Below are positions 30,372 through 40,430 of a DNA stretch of 64,000 bases, piece after piece. Both the position numbers and the translations under genes were made by a program. Each line of letters starts with the position of its first letter. Position 1 is the first letter of the stretch. Source of the stretch: Pyropia yezoensis (lineage: Eukaryota > Rhodophyta > Bangiophyceae > Bangiales > Bangiaceae); NCBI GenBank assembly GCA_009829735.1, contig CM020618.1, positions 32,960,894 through 33,024,893 of the forward strand. Direction: 5' to 3'. The notes under the pieces are model-generated. The model ran no database searches. It was not told the origin of the DNA and saw nothing but the letters and a program-made list of their open reading frames with translations.

Positions 30372-32755
30372 GGTGCTCCGGGGGGGGGGGGGGGGCAAAG
30401 AGCGGACGGGCTGTCACAGAGACCAGCGGCCGCCGCCGGCGGGGTGACAGAAGGCTGCTATCAAGGGCAGCGCGACGAGGCAACTGCCGGCGCCGGGGGG
30501 GAGGGAAAGGGGGGTGCAGCGCAAAGCGTCAAGAGGTCTGGCAGCAGGGAACGGAAAGGGGCAAGCGGGAGGGGGCCCTTGCCGTGTCTCCCCGCGGTGG
30601 CCAGACAGAACACGCCGGGGCGGCGCAGGTGGAGCGGCGCGCTCATGGCGGCCACGGCAGGGGCTGTCTCGCGGTGGTGGCGACGGCCGCCCCAATCTCT
30701 GGGGGCGGGAGGAAGGGGCAGGGGCGGCCGCACCCGCACCGAGCGGGCGCGGTGGCCGCGTCGTCTTCCTCACCCCCCCTCGGCCCCCCCCCCCACGCAT
30801 GCGCCCACGTCCGCCAGTGGCCCCTCCCCGCCGGGTCGGCGGCGGTCACGCGGCGGCCGACGCGGCCGACGCGGGAGCAGCAGGGGGCCGGGGCGGGGTG
30901 TGTGGAGAGAGCGTGGCGTGCTACGGCGCGACACCGCCCCCGCGCTCTCCCCTGCTCTCCCCCTCCGCTCCCCCCCCATATCCTCCGCCTCTTTCCCTGC
31001 CACCAGCACCGCCACCCCCCCTTCCTCCCCACCCTCCCCCCCCCCCCCCAACCCCGCAGCATCCCGAGGGGCTGACCGGCCACCGCCGCCCTTTTGCCAA
31101 CGGTGCAGCCGTCGGATGAACGGGGGCAGGGCACCGGCGGTGGGGGTGCACACGTCAGGGTGGCGGTGGCGGTGGTGGGGGCGGCCGGCTGCACAGGCGC
31201 TGCACTCCCCCCCCCCCCCCCGCACGGCCCCCTGCTGGTAGGGCCACCGCCGGCCTCGAGGGACGGCCTGCAGCGACGGGCAGCCAGCGCACGGGGTGCA
31301 CGCGGTGGCCGCGCGCGCGTGATCCCGCTGCAGAGCTCTGCTACCGAGATAGACCTTCTAGCCATAGTAGAGGTGGGAAGGAGGGGCACGTGACGAGGGG
31401 GAGGCACGATGTTGGGTGGGGACAGAGCACCGGAGGGGGGGGGATAGCTAGAAGGGGAGGACGTCCCCCGCCGTCGGCCACCTGCCGCAAAGGCTGACGA
31501 GGCGACGCTGCCGACGGGGCGTCGCGGAGCCGGCCGCCACCGCCAGCGACGACGCCGCCGACGCGGCCCGCCACGTCGACTTGGCTGGAGGGGTCCGTCG
31601 CGGCTGCCCGAGCTGCTCTCTCGTGGGCCACCCGATCGTGGGATGAAAGCTACGGGGGGGGGAGATTTCAGAGCCCCGCAATCCCAAGCCCTTGATAGCA
31701 ACGAATGTATTTGTTGTATAGTTGTCTGACTTGTCTGTATTTGATGGGCGGCTGAGGACAGCCTGCTCACGCGACACATTTGCCAGGTGTTGATTGGGCA
31801 GGGTGTCGCACAATGAACGAGATGATGGTCTTAGCGGCACCCCATTGGCCGATGTGTACACAGGGCTGTTGGGAGATAAGGCCTGTGACGCCACACGCAC
31901 CGCATCCCCCCGCACCAACATGTGACAGTTTGCCTCTGGTTATTCTTGCCGCCGTCGGCTCGGCGCCCGCGTGCGCGTGCGCGCGCCCTCGGCGCGACGG
32001 CGGGCGCACGTCGCCGCCTCGAAAGTGGTGTCAAGTGCTGTCACCTATTTTGAGGCGACGACGACCGGCGGGTCGTCCCGCGAGCTCTTTGCAGCCCCCC
32101 CCCCCCCCCCCAACAACGCAACGCGCCGATAAGCGATTGTTCCGGCCGCCCGTCGCCCCTACAGTGCCCAGCCAGGCCCCCCCCCCCGACAGGCATTGGC
32201 GGGGGAGTTGTGGGGGTGATGAGTCGGCGCGCCGCTGGTCGCAACGCGGCCTTGCCCTGCACGCGCGTGTGCGACGTCGCGTCTTCCTCCCCAGGCAGGG
32301 CAACACCGTTGCGGGGGGGGGTCTTGACCAGGGTCTTGACCAGGGGGGTTCCGGGGATACGCGGGCGGGCTGCTCTCTTCCCTCGCCCCGCCGCCGGCGG
32401 TTCTCCTTGCTCGTCGGCGTCTGCGCGTCTGTCCGCGACGGTGGCGGCGGAGGGGCGGGGGGGGTTGGGAGTTGGCGGTTGTCGCTGCAGCTCGTGGGCG
32501 GCTCCAAGCGCAGCCCTGCATTGACGGCGCGGCCCCACCTGGTAAGGGAGGGCGCGTCCTTTCCCGCGGCTACCCGTCTTCCGACGACGCCCCCCCCCCC
32601 CCCCCCCCCTTGCTCCCTGCCCGTTCGCGCCAGACGCGTGCCGCCGCTGCGACCTGTGGCTGTCGACGGCGCGTCGGGCGGACCCCGCCCCCGCCCCCCC
32701 GCCCGTGCCCCCCCGTCCCCCTGCCGTCGTCACGTTGCCCCACTCCCTGCCAACG
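30372..32755. other. unrecognised GC-rich interval (B copy)
   Basis: Lies between the divergent starts of the membrane-protein and phosphatase genes. It contains several C/G homopolymers (31028-31049, 31206-31222, 32096-32112, 32590-32609) and a less GC-rich patch at 31680-31950. Open frames on both strands are compositional. I see no recognised gene. Confidence 0.35.
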
Positions 32756-33801
32756 ATGGCGCCTGTCCGGGTGCTCTTCTCCGATCTGGACGGCACGCTC
32801 GCGCACTATGAGAAGGACATGAAGGAGTATGCGTCCATTGTCGGGAGCCCGCCAAGGACGGGTCTGTTACCATTGAGTACAACCAGCTGGGGGTGCAGCG
32901 GGAGTGTGCGGTGCTGGGCTCCCTCTCCTCCTCCACCGCCTACATGAGCCACGAGACGACGCGGCTGGTGCAGCACCTCCGCGCGGCGGGGGTCTTGATT
33001 GTCATCATTACGGGCGCGCGATCGTCCACCTACCTTGGCCGCCGTGCGGCGCTGCCCGCAGCGGACTATGAGTTCTTTGAGAATGGGGGACGGATGCTCG
33101 CGTCAGGGGAGCTGGTGCCCGAGTGGACCGCCACCTTTGCCGACGAGGTGGGGCCCGTCAAGGCCACCATTGAGCCAGGCGATGACGCGGCGCCGCCGCC
33201 GTCTGACCGGACGGGTAAGCTGTGGGATCTGTACCGAGAGATGAAGGAGGCGGGCTGGAAGGTGGACGCCCGCGACTACTACACCTCCTTCCGGGTGGAC
33301 GTGGCGGGCACCACCACACCCGGCCTGGATGACGCGGCGTTTGCCGGGTGGGATTTTCGCGGCCTGGCGTACAGCTTCAACCTGGGTAAGGCCGACATCT
33401 ACCCGTCGACGAGCGGAAAGGCGGCCGCCGCCAAAGAGGTCCTCCGTCGCCACGGCCTGCGGTCTGCCCACGCGGTGGCGATGTTTGACGACCACAACGA
33501 CCTGGAGCTGGGGGAGCTGGCCTCCCGCTCCTTCTTACCGGGTGTCACCCACGACAGCGTCCTCGACGCGCTGCACCGGCACGACAACTGGGAGATGACC
33601 AACAGTCGCGGTGTGCTGGGCACGGAGGAGGCGCTCGCGGCGGTGATGCGGCTCGTCGCCGCGGGGGATGCGGTGGAGGAGCCGCCGCCGGTGGATGATG
33701 CGGGGGCGGGTGCGCCAAGGAGCGCAGACGGAGAAGCGGAGGAGGACGTGCCGGTGAGCGCCGCCGTTGCCTCCTCGATTGAGATATCTAGGGAACAGTA
33801 A
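32756..33801 (+). pseudogene. HAD-type phosphatase, frameshifted copy (B)
   Basis: Same gene as 53928-54974. Here one G is missing in the run near 32842-32848, so the frame from ATG 32756 is lost after about 30 residues; the rest (from about 32890) reads normally to TAA 33799-33801. Given the overlap of B and C this is most simply a sequencing difference, not a second broken gene. Confidence 0.8.
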
Positions 33802-34305
33802 AGCCGCCGGCGCAAGCGCGACTGGCGTTGATGATCCGCGGTCTGGGTAGTTGCTGCGTCTGGGGATGGCAGGGTGGGTGGGTGCGGAGGGGGGGGGGGG
33901 CTGTCGGCCCGACCCGCAGTGAGGTGCCACGGGAGGTGTGGCGCTGCGGCCATGCTGTCTGGCGCCTGGTGTGTCTGACGGGCTGGCGTGGTGTAGGTCC
34001 AGGCCGGAGGGCGCCCCAGGGTGCGGTGGGAGGGAGACAAGTGCTGTGGGTTGTTGGCGGCGGCATAGAATATTCCGCCTGCGTACGCCCCTTAACGGGG
34101 TGGCCGCCCCCTTTGCGTCTGGTCCCAGTCGCTTTACGACCCGCCGTGGCCGCTGCGCCATGCCCACCATGACGTGCGTGGAGCGACGGCTCACCACCGC
34201 GGTCGCAGCACCGTCTTCACAGCGCGTCCACGAGGGGGGCGTCCCAGTCACCACAGGCAGGCAGCCGCAACCAGCTTCATCCCCCACTTCTACTCCCCCC
34301 CACCG

Positions 34306-35436
34306 TCACACGCTGGACGGGTAAAAGCCGTCCCACTCGGGCCCGTCGCCTGCGAGGAGCCCTCCCCCCGCCGGGGCGTAGAGCCCCCCACTCCCCCCCG
34401 TCCCCGTCTCCACCCCCCCCACCCGTACTTGCCGGAGCGGCAGCACCTCCCCCTCCTCCCACACACACACCACACATGCACAAAGCGTCTTTGTACACGC
34501 CGACAGGACGGTCGGACCGCAGTCACAGCAGCCAGCCACCCACCGGCGGGCGGCGTCGCGGGTGAGTGGGAACAGTGCCACCGACGGCAGCCCACACGCG
34601 GCGCGGACGTCGGGGATGCCCCCGCGGCGGCGGCGCCCGGCGGCGGCGGCAGAGGCGGCGTCGCCGGCGGCGGGGCGGGTGCACACGGCCCAACCGTGGT
34701 GGGTCTCGAGGAGCTCCAGGCCGACGGCGGCCAGGTCGGGCGCCCGCGCGAGCACGCGGGGCAGGTGCGCCGCGGGGAGGGCCACGTCCAGCACCTCTTG
34801 GTGGCGGCCCAGACGACCAATGAGGGGCGGGGGGGACGACCCGGCGGCGGCCACGTCTGTGGCGGCAGCGGCAGCAGAGGACGCGGCGTCGGCGGCGGCG
34901 GTGGCGGCGGCGGCGGCAGCGGCGGCCGACGGCGACGCCACCGACGGGGGCTCGGGCGGCAACAAGGATGCGCCCGGCAGGAGCCAGTGGGTGACGTTGG
35001 CAGCGTTCAGCTGGGCGGCCACCTCTGCCACCACCTCGCCCAGAGTGCGGAACGGGTCTGCGGGGAGGACGTCCTTGTCAGCCCGCAGCAGCGCGTGCAC
35101 CGGCGCGGCGGCGCGGCCGGTGCCGGCGCCGGTGCCGGTGGCGACCGGGGGGACGGGCGGTGGCAGCCACCCGCTGCCACCCCCCCCGGCCGCCACAATG
35201 TGCAGTACAACGGCGGCAAGGGTGGCCAGCACCGCCCGCGGTGCGAGGTAGGTGACGTGGACGAGTGCCGTCCAGGCGGCGGTGTCTTCCAGCCGCTTGG
35301 GGGAGGGCATGGCGGGCGGGGAGGAGGGCATTGCCAGCGCGGGAGGGGGAGGCGAGGGCGGGGACAGTGCTTCCCGCTCCCACGTGTTAATTTCCATTGA
35401 ATAGATATCGACTCGAACAGCGGTCGGTGGCATCAT
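34306..35436 (-). CDS. putative type II membrane protein, LicD/fukutin-like (B copy, intact)
   Basis: 376 residues from ATG 35436 to TGA 34306-34308. An N-terminal hydrophobic helix (A-V-L-A-T-L-A-A-V-V-L-H-I-V, near residues 62-75) follows a short basic/Pro-rich stretch, as in Golgi type II proteins. The lumenal part has V-T-H-W-L-L-P-G-A-S-L-L, then G-R-H-Q-E-V-L-D-V-A-L. Near the end are L-Y-A-P-A and D-G-P-E-W-D-G-F-Y-P-S. Order and spacing resemble LicD/fukutin-type transferases (W-L-x-x-G-x-L-L, D-x-D block, Y-G-x-D-W tail), which modify glycans, but the double-Asp motif is incomplete, so the family call is tentative. A poly-Ala stretch splits the domain. A second start (about 35338, M-P-S-S-P-P) is possible. 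It converges on the phosphatase gene. Confidence 0.5.
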   Translation of the reverse strand: MMPPTAVRVDIYSMEINTWEREALSPPSPPPPALAMPSSPPAMPSPKRLEDTAAWTALVHVTYLAPRAVLATLAAVVLHIVAAGGGGSGWLPPPVPPVATGTGAGTGRAAAPVHALLRADKDVLPADPFRTLGEVVAEVAAQLNAANVTHWLLPGASLLPPEPPSVASPSAAAAAAAATAAADAASSAAAAATDVAAAGSSPPPLIGRLGRHQEVLDVALPAAHLPRVLARAPDLAAVGLELLETHHGWAVCTRPAAGDAASAAAAGRRRRGGIPDVRAACGLPSVALFPLTRDAARRWVAGCCDCGPTVLSACTKTLCACVVCVWEEGEVLPLRQVRVGGVETGTGGSGGLYAPAGGGLLAGDGPEWDGFYPSSV

Positions 35437-37205
35437 TTGAAGCCTAAACTTTGGTGGCTAAAGTTCGATACCAACTTTAACACTCCAGAACCGACGTGCA
35501 CCCAGCTCTTCAACGCGAGCAAAGGGTGCACACAAGAGCAGAGAGTAGCGTAGAATACGTATGTACTGTACGAAGGCACGCTGTGAAGAGGCTTCTCGGT
35601 CGTCTGCCACCGGCGAATATTGCTCACTAAACAGCCGCGCTCGTTGTGATGCTGCTTGTAAATACATACAGATACAAATACGAGACGAAGCGCTTCGACG
35701 GTGCGAAAATCCCCTTATCAAGGCGGAGCTGGAGGGGAGACGAGCGATGACCAGGCTGTCGTCTCGCGCGCACCGCTCCCATGCGCAGCATGCAATCTCA
35801 CAGAACGGGACGTCGTCAGCCCGTCAGAGCCCACCCGTCGCGCCAGCCACAGTGGCCCGCCGCGAGATGCAGCAGGGGCGGGGAAGGCCGTTTTGCGGCA
35901 CGGTGGCGTTGACGACGCAGGCGGCGTAGGGGTGGTTTGGGCGGCACAAAAGAGGCCCAGACAGGCGCCGCTCACCGCCGACGGGTGGGTCCCACGGGGC
36001 GCCGCAGCACGCTGCTCAGTACCGAGCAGCGTCGTAGACGGAGGGGGGGGGGGCCGAAAAAAAAGTAGACCAGCGAAGCCACTAGCGGGGTGACGGGCGG
36101 CGCACGGAAAGCGTGGTGCCGCCGCGGCGCGTGGCAGACGGCTCGGGATGGGGCCACCGTGTGGGGCGGAGGGGGTGGTTGGCAGTGCCGCCGTCGGCCC
36201 TGCCGGTAAGGACCGCCGCGGCGGCGGTGCGCACACCCGCGGGAGGTACGTCGCGGCGCGTCTCGGGGGCGGGGGACTGGTGGCCATTGGCAGTGGCGGC
36301 GGCTGCGGCAGCGGCAGTGGCAGACGCGCCGGCTGGACGACGCGGGACTGCCGCACCACGGACGACGGGCAGAGGCACAGCGGGAGCCTTTGCGCGGCGG
36401 CGGGGCGACGGCCAAGACGTGCCGCGCATGGCCAAACGCGTACGTACCGTACGCGCCGCGCGCGGGCGCCGGTGCGAAGACCGGGGGGCCCCGTCGTCGT
36501 CCGCACCGCCCCCGACGACGGCCATGACAGCGCGGGTGTGGGAGCGCGGGCAGGGCCGGGGACGGCCTGGGCGCCCACTGCCGCGTGGGGCGGGCCAGGC
36601 CTGCACCGCGGCCGACCACCCCCGTACGGTGCGGGCAGCGTCCTTGGCAGGCGTGCCCGCGCGCTGCAAAGCGCACCGCCAGGGGAGGGTGGCCCGGGTG
36701 GGAGCTGAGCGGGGGGGAGGGGGGGGAGAACGCGCGTTGGGGAGCGGTGCACCCCCGGCGAGGAGGACCTCCGCGCTCGGCGGCACCTTCGGTGGGCGGG
36801 CGCTCGTCGGGCCGCGGCCCACGGGCGTCCACTGCCAGCAGCCTGTTCCCCCCCCCCCTCCCCCCATCGCCGCCCTTGCCGGCGGCGTCTGGTGACAGGG
36901 CGCGAGGAGTGGCGCGCAATGAGAGCCCGCAGTGGTAGACCCGGCGGGTTGTTGTGTGTCGCCGCAGCGGGCCTCGAGGGGGGAAGGTGGCGGCGGGGGG
37001 GGGGGGGGGGGGGACGCCGCGCCCGCACCGCGAGGGGAGGGGGGGAAGCACGCGGCAGGGGCGGTCGCCCCGCTGGCGACGCCACCCGCCGGCGGGCGGG
37101 CGGGACGGGGCGCCGCCGCCGCCCGGGTGGTCGCGGCGGCGGCGGCTGCCGCGCCGCTCGTCCGCAGAAAACCCCCCCACACCAGCGGGTGTTCTTGGGG
37201 CGTTG
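35437..37205. other. unrecognised GC-rich interval (B copy)
   Basis: Between the membrane-protein start and the piggyBac-type element. 35437-35760 is less GC-rich. A 9-bp-arm hairpin (ACGCTGCTC/GAGCAGCGT) lies at about 36009-36032. 36050-37200 is very GC-rich, with long frames on both strands and no recognisable domain. Confidence 0.35.
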
Positions 37206-37209
37206 CTAG

Positions 37210-38757
37210 TGTCTATTCTACTGACCGCCTCATTTGAGGCGATTCGCCTCATTTGAGGCGGTTTTTGGGTGCCCTTTTTCAAGGTCTTCCGCTCGTCAGA
37301 CGAGGATTCTGACGCCAGAAACGGACTCAGCGCAGTCTGTTTGTCCTTGGGGGAAACGGAGTGCGTCCAACGACGATGGACGGCCATCGGTTGGCGCCTT
37401 TTCTTCCGCGCCACGGAACGGTTCCTGGCGATGCAGCAACCGCCCGAACCGCGCCCCAGAGCGCTCAGAGACCGAAGTGCCCGACCTGTAGAGGCTCGGC
37501 TGATGGCGCGCGCGCGCTTCTCTTCGTTTGGACTGCCGCGCCGCGACCCGAGCCGCAAGCAGGTCCCAGCAGCGGCCGCGCATGCGCCCGTTCCATGCCT
37601 GGTTCCCGTCGTCCACCTCTGCACTGTCGCGCACCGGCCGACGACGCACCCGTCCCTGCACCGTCTCTCTTTTGTCTTGTGCCTGCCTTCGCGTGGGGTT
37701 CCCCCCCACCCCCCCCCCTGTTTAGCTCAATCTCTTTTTACTATGGACGAGCGGCCGACCGCTGGCGGGTCGACCACGTTGGCCCCCATGGCTGACTCTG
37801 CCGGTCCCTCTGCGCTTGCCCGGCCGGTTACCCCCTCCCCCGCTGCCACCGTGGCCCTCTCTTCAACCCCCTACCGCCCCCCCATGGCTGACTCTGCCGG
37901 TCCCTCTGCGCTTGCCCGGCCGGTTACCCCCTCCCCCGGTGCCACCGTTGCTCCCTCTGCAATCCCCCCCCGTCGTCGCCGACGTTCTCTGGGTCCTGGC
38001 AAGGACCCTCGCCTGGATGTGGGCGCGGAAGTGCACACCAAGGCTACCAACGTGACCAGCTTTGCCGAGTGTTCGCGCCTGTTTGGGTCCTTGGCATCCG
38101 AGAAGCTGCTGGGCGGGCGCGTGCAGGAGGTCGTGGCGGGCTTCCACAAGGAGGGTCGCCGCAAAACAAATCTACGGGTGCTGTGGACGGTGAAGACAAG
38201 CACTGTGGTCAAGACGCTGGCTTTGGGGACCGTCAAGGCTGGCCCCCCCCCCGCGCCCATCCATGGTCCAAGTCCCTCCGTCGTGAGGGGAGGCGCACGC
38301 GCGGCGCAGCAGTCTCAGTCGAGCATCTCTCTGCCGAGTGAGGCCACCGACCTCCCCCCTCTCCCGCCCTCAAGCACCACGGGCCCTCACCCCCCCCCCC
38401 CTCTCCCTCTGTGGCTCCGTCGAGTGCGTCCCCGGCGGTGTTAGCGGCGCCGGCGGCCGCCCCTGCCACGGCAACTGTTCATGGGGTGACCTGGACTGCG
38501 GGGTCGGTGTTGGAACCCATCGGTGGTCCCGTGGCGCGTCGCACTTGGTCGGTGCGGACCTTGTCTGGCGAGGTCATCATCGAGGACGGTGACTCGGTGG
38601 GTGACGGAAGGACGCGCTCTGCCTACGACTACTTCCTGGCCATGTTCCCCATGCCACAGCTCACGCGCATGGCCCGCCTGACCTCGTCCAAGTTGGAGGC
38701 GCAAGGCTCGCGGCCGACTACCAGGGGGGAGCTGCTCAAGTTTTTCGGTGTGATCAT
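37210..38757 (+). mobile_element. piggyBac-like element, other end (B copy)
   Basis: Terminal repeat TGTCTATTCTACTG at 37210-37223 preceded by CTAG (37206-37209), then paired palindromes GCCTCATTTGAGGC. Transposase N-terminal part inside. Ends at the E1 target copy ATCAT (38753-38757). The C copy is 48977-50518. Confidence 0.75.
37743..38757 (+). pseudogene. piggyBac-type transposase, N-terminal part (B copy)
   Basis: ATG 37743. The N-terminus holds a 96-bp tandem duplication (starts 37788 and 37884, each opening M-A-D-S-A-G-P-S), then a basic patch. After a two-base difference at the C run 38390-38401 the frame changes. The conserved piggyBac entry domain follows (Y-D-Y-F-L-A-M-F-P and T-T-R-G-E-L-L-K-F-F-G-V). 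Coding is cut by E1 at 38758 and resumes at 13368 in contig A. The C copy (48977-49988) is open across the C run but shifted further upstream, so each copy has one homopolymer-linked break. Confidence 0.72.
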
Positions 38758-39296
38758 TGTGGGAGATTGGGCCGGAATTCGGTACCAATACTTTGGAGAT
38801 TCGGGTCAAGTGGTCCTGACCAGAAGTCGAAATTCACCCGACCCACGATGGTGAAACTTCTGACTTCTGGACGGAAATTCGACTAGGACTTCCGACATAC
38901 TAGAGCAGGGTAATGCTGCTGGTATTTGTTTCTTGGGATTTTTGCACGGGAGCCAGACGGATTTCTACGCTTTGAGTGCTTTGCATGTGGAGTGATATGA
39001 TTGGTTTGTTTGAGGGTTCATTTTCTGAGTGTTTTGAGGGGTTGCGTGAGCGTGTGAGGAGGGTTGATAAGGAGGGACAGCAAGGCGGGGAGGGCCCACT
39101 TTGGCTGGCCAAGCAAGTAAACACCGTCTGGCTCCGACACATCTTGTTCGTGCCTTGGTGAGCTGACCCGTTCACCACACGCAAGTTCCGTGTTCGGCTG
39201 TTTGGAGGTGCTTGCTTCCGGTGTCCCAAGTTGGGATATCGGCAATACTCCTCTTCCTTCCCTGACTCGGGGTTGGTGGTTGGGAGTACTGCTACA
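38758..39296 (+). repeat. E1 5' LTR (B copy)
   Basis: 539 bp, TGTGGG...GCTACA, in the sense direction of E1. It is preceded by the target copy ATCAT and followed after 2 bases by the primer-binding site. It pairs with 13369-13907. Confidence 0.9.
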
Positions 39297-39298
39297 GT

Positions 39299-39316
39299 TG
39301 GTGGATCAGCGGGGGA
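39299..39316 (+). other. E1 primer-binding site
   Basis: TGGTGGATCAGCGGGGGA, 2 bases past the LTR; differs from the E2 site at two positions. It predicts a tRNA 3' end of the form ...GCTGATCCACCA. Confidence 0.6.
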
Positions 39317-39613
39317 GAGGATATCGACTTTGGTACCTCCCTTGACCGGAGACGGGACCAAGTTGGCCCCTCTCCCCCTTCGGCACCGAGACTTCCGGTG
39401 ACACGATCGACTCGCCTACGTTCCGAGCGTTCGCTGGGTGACGAGGTTGGCCACCGTGAGTCTTGGTGGGAGACCCGGAGTTTCGGGAAACCTCACCGCC
39501 TTCCTTGAGGTAGGTGGATGGGTGGAACGTGCTCTAGGAACTCCCTAGCTGACGATCCCCGACTCTGGACACCGTTTGGTATTTTTGGTTGACTCCACGT
39601 GACTCTTGTGGAG

Positions 39614-39676
39614 ATGGCTGGTGAGGGAGACCCCCCCATTGCGCCGAGTGTACCTGGGGAGGGGGAGCGTAGTCCT
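39614..39676 (+). CDS. gag: E1 gag, first 21 codons (then cut by E2)
   Basis: ATG 39614 follows a 317-bp leader. The frame reaches the E2 insertion at 39676, and GTCCT (39672-39676) is the target copy. The phase agrees with the gag frame at 22333 in contig A, so the two segments were one gene. It begins M-A-G-E-G-D. Confidence 0.7.
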
Positions 39677-40247
39677 TGTGGTATAAAACTCGATCCTCTC
39701 AGACACGTGTCAATATCCCTCGGGGGAAAGGGACAGGTAACACAGAAAGGGGAACTACGAGAATGGTATGCCTGTTGCCTCACGTGCCTGCTCGCAGAGC
39801 AAACAGAGACGCACGGTAGTGCACACGGGGAAGAGGAAAGCAAACGCGCAGTTGTCTTTTTCCTGAGGGCGCGGGCCAAGGGCGCCTCGCTGTCCCTCTT
39901 AACGTGCATCTGGGGGAGCCTCGGCACGTTGGCCAGGTAGCCCCCCCATAACCCCGAGTGGCCCCGACCCGAGTCTAACCTCGTCAGGTCGGGGGCCACT
40001 ATCACTACTAATTCTATTCCCACTCACTAATCTCACACTCAAATTCTCTCAAATCAAGTCCCTCACAAGTATGCAAAAACCCATCAGAAATCCCTCTCTC
40101 ACGTGTGGATAGCGTAGTCCACCGCATCCCAGTGCCGGGCACGGGCCACGGCCGCCAACCATCACCACACGGCGGGCGTGTTCTGGCACCTGGTGCCCTC
40201 TGGTTGTAGTCCCGGGTCGGCGCCAAGTCGGGGCCAGGGATGCTACA
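39677..40247 (-). repeat. E2 3' LTR
   Basis: 571 bp; reverse complement of 22334-22904 with about two differences. On the plus strand it begins TGTGGTATAAAACT: a TATA box at 39682-39688 points away from the element's sense direction, towards the plus-strand frame at 40431. Confidence 0.92.
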
Positions 40248-40430
40248 TAGCTCCCTCCCTAGTCCGGCACGTCCTTGGGCCGAACCAGGTGCCACCGTGC
40301 ACAGCCTCGAGCACGTCCACACCGGTGCCGAGGTCGAGCGTCTTCACCCCGGTTACGACCACCTGCTCCGATTCTGCCCACCCCATTCTCCTTCACCTTG
40401 GCCCTCTCGTTCCCCCGGAGTCTGGACGTC

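Larger units (their letters stand above)
27137..39626. repeat. B/C overlap (apparent inverted-repeat arm), copy in B
   Basis: Reverse complement of 48108-60595 over about 12.5 kb with sparse differences, mostly one-base changes in homopolymers. The arm starts at the first base of contig B, and its partner starts at the first base of contig C. Confidence 0.92.
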
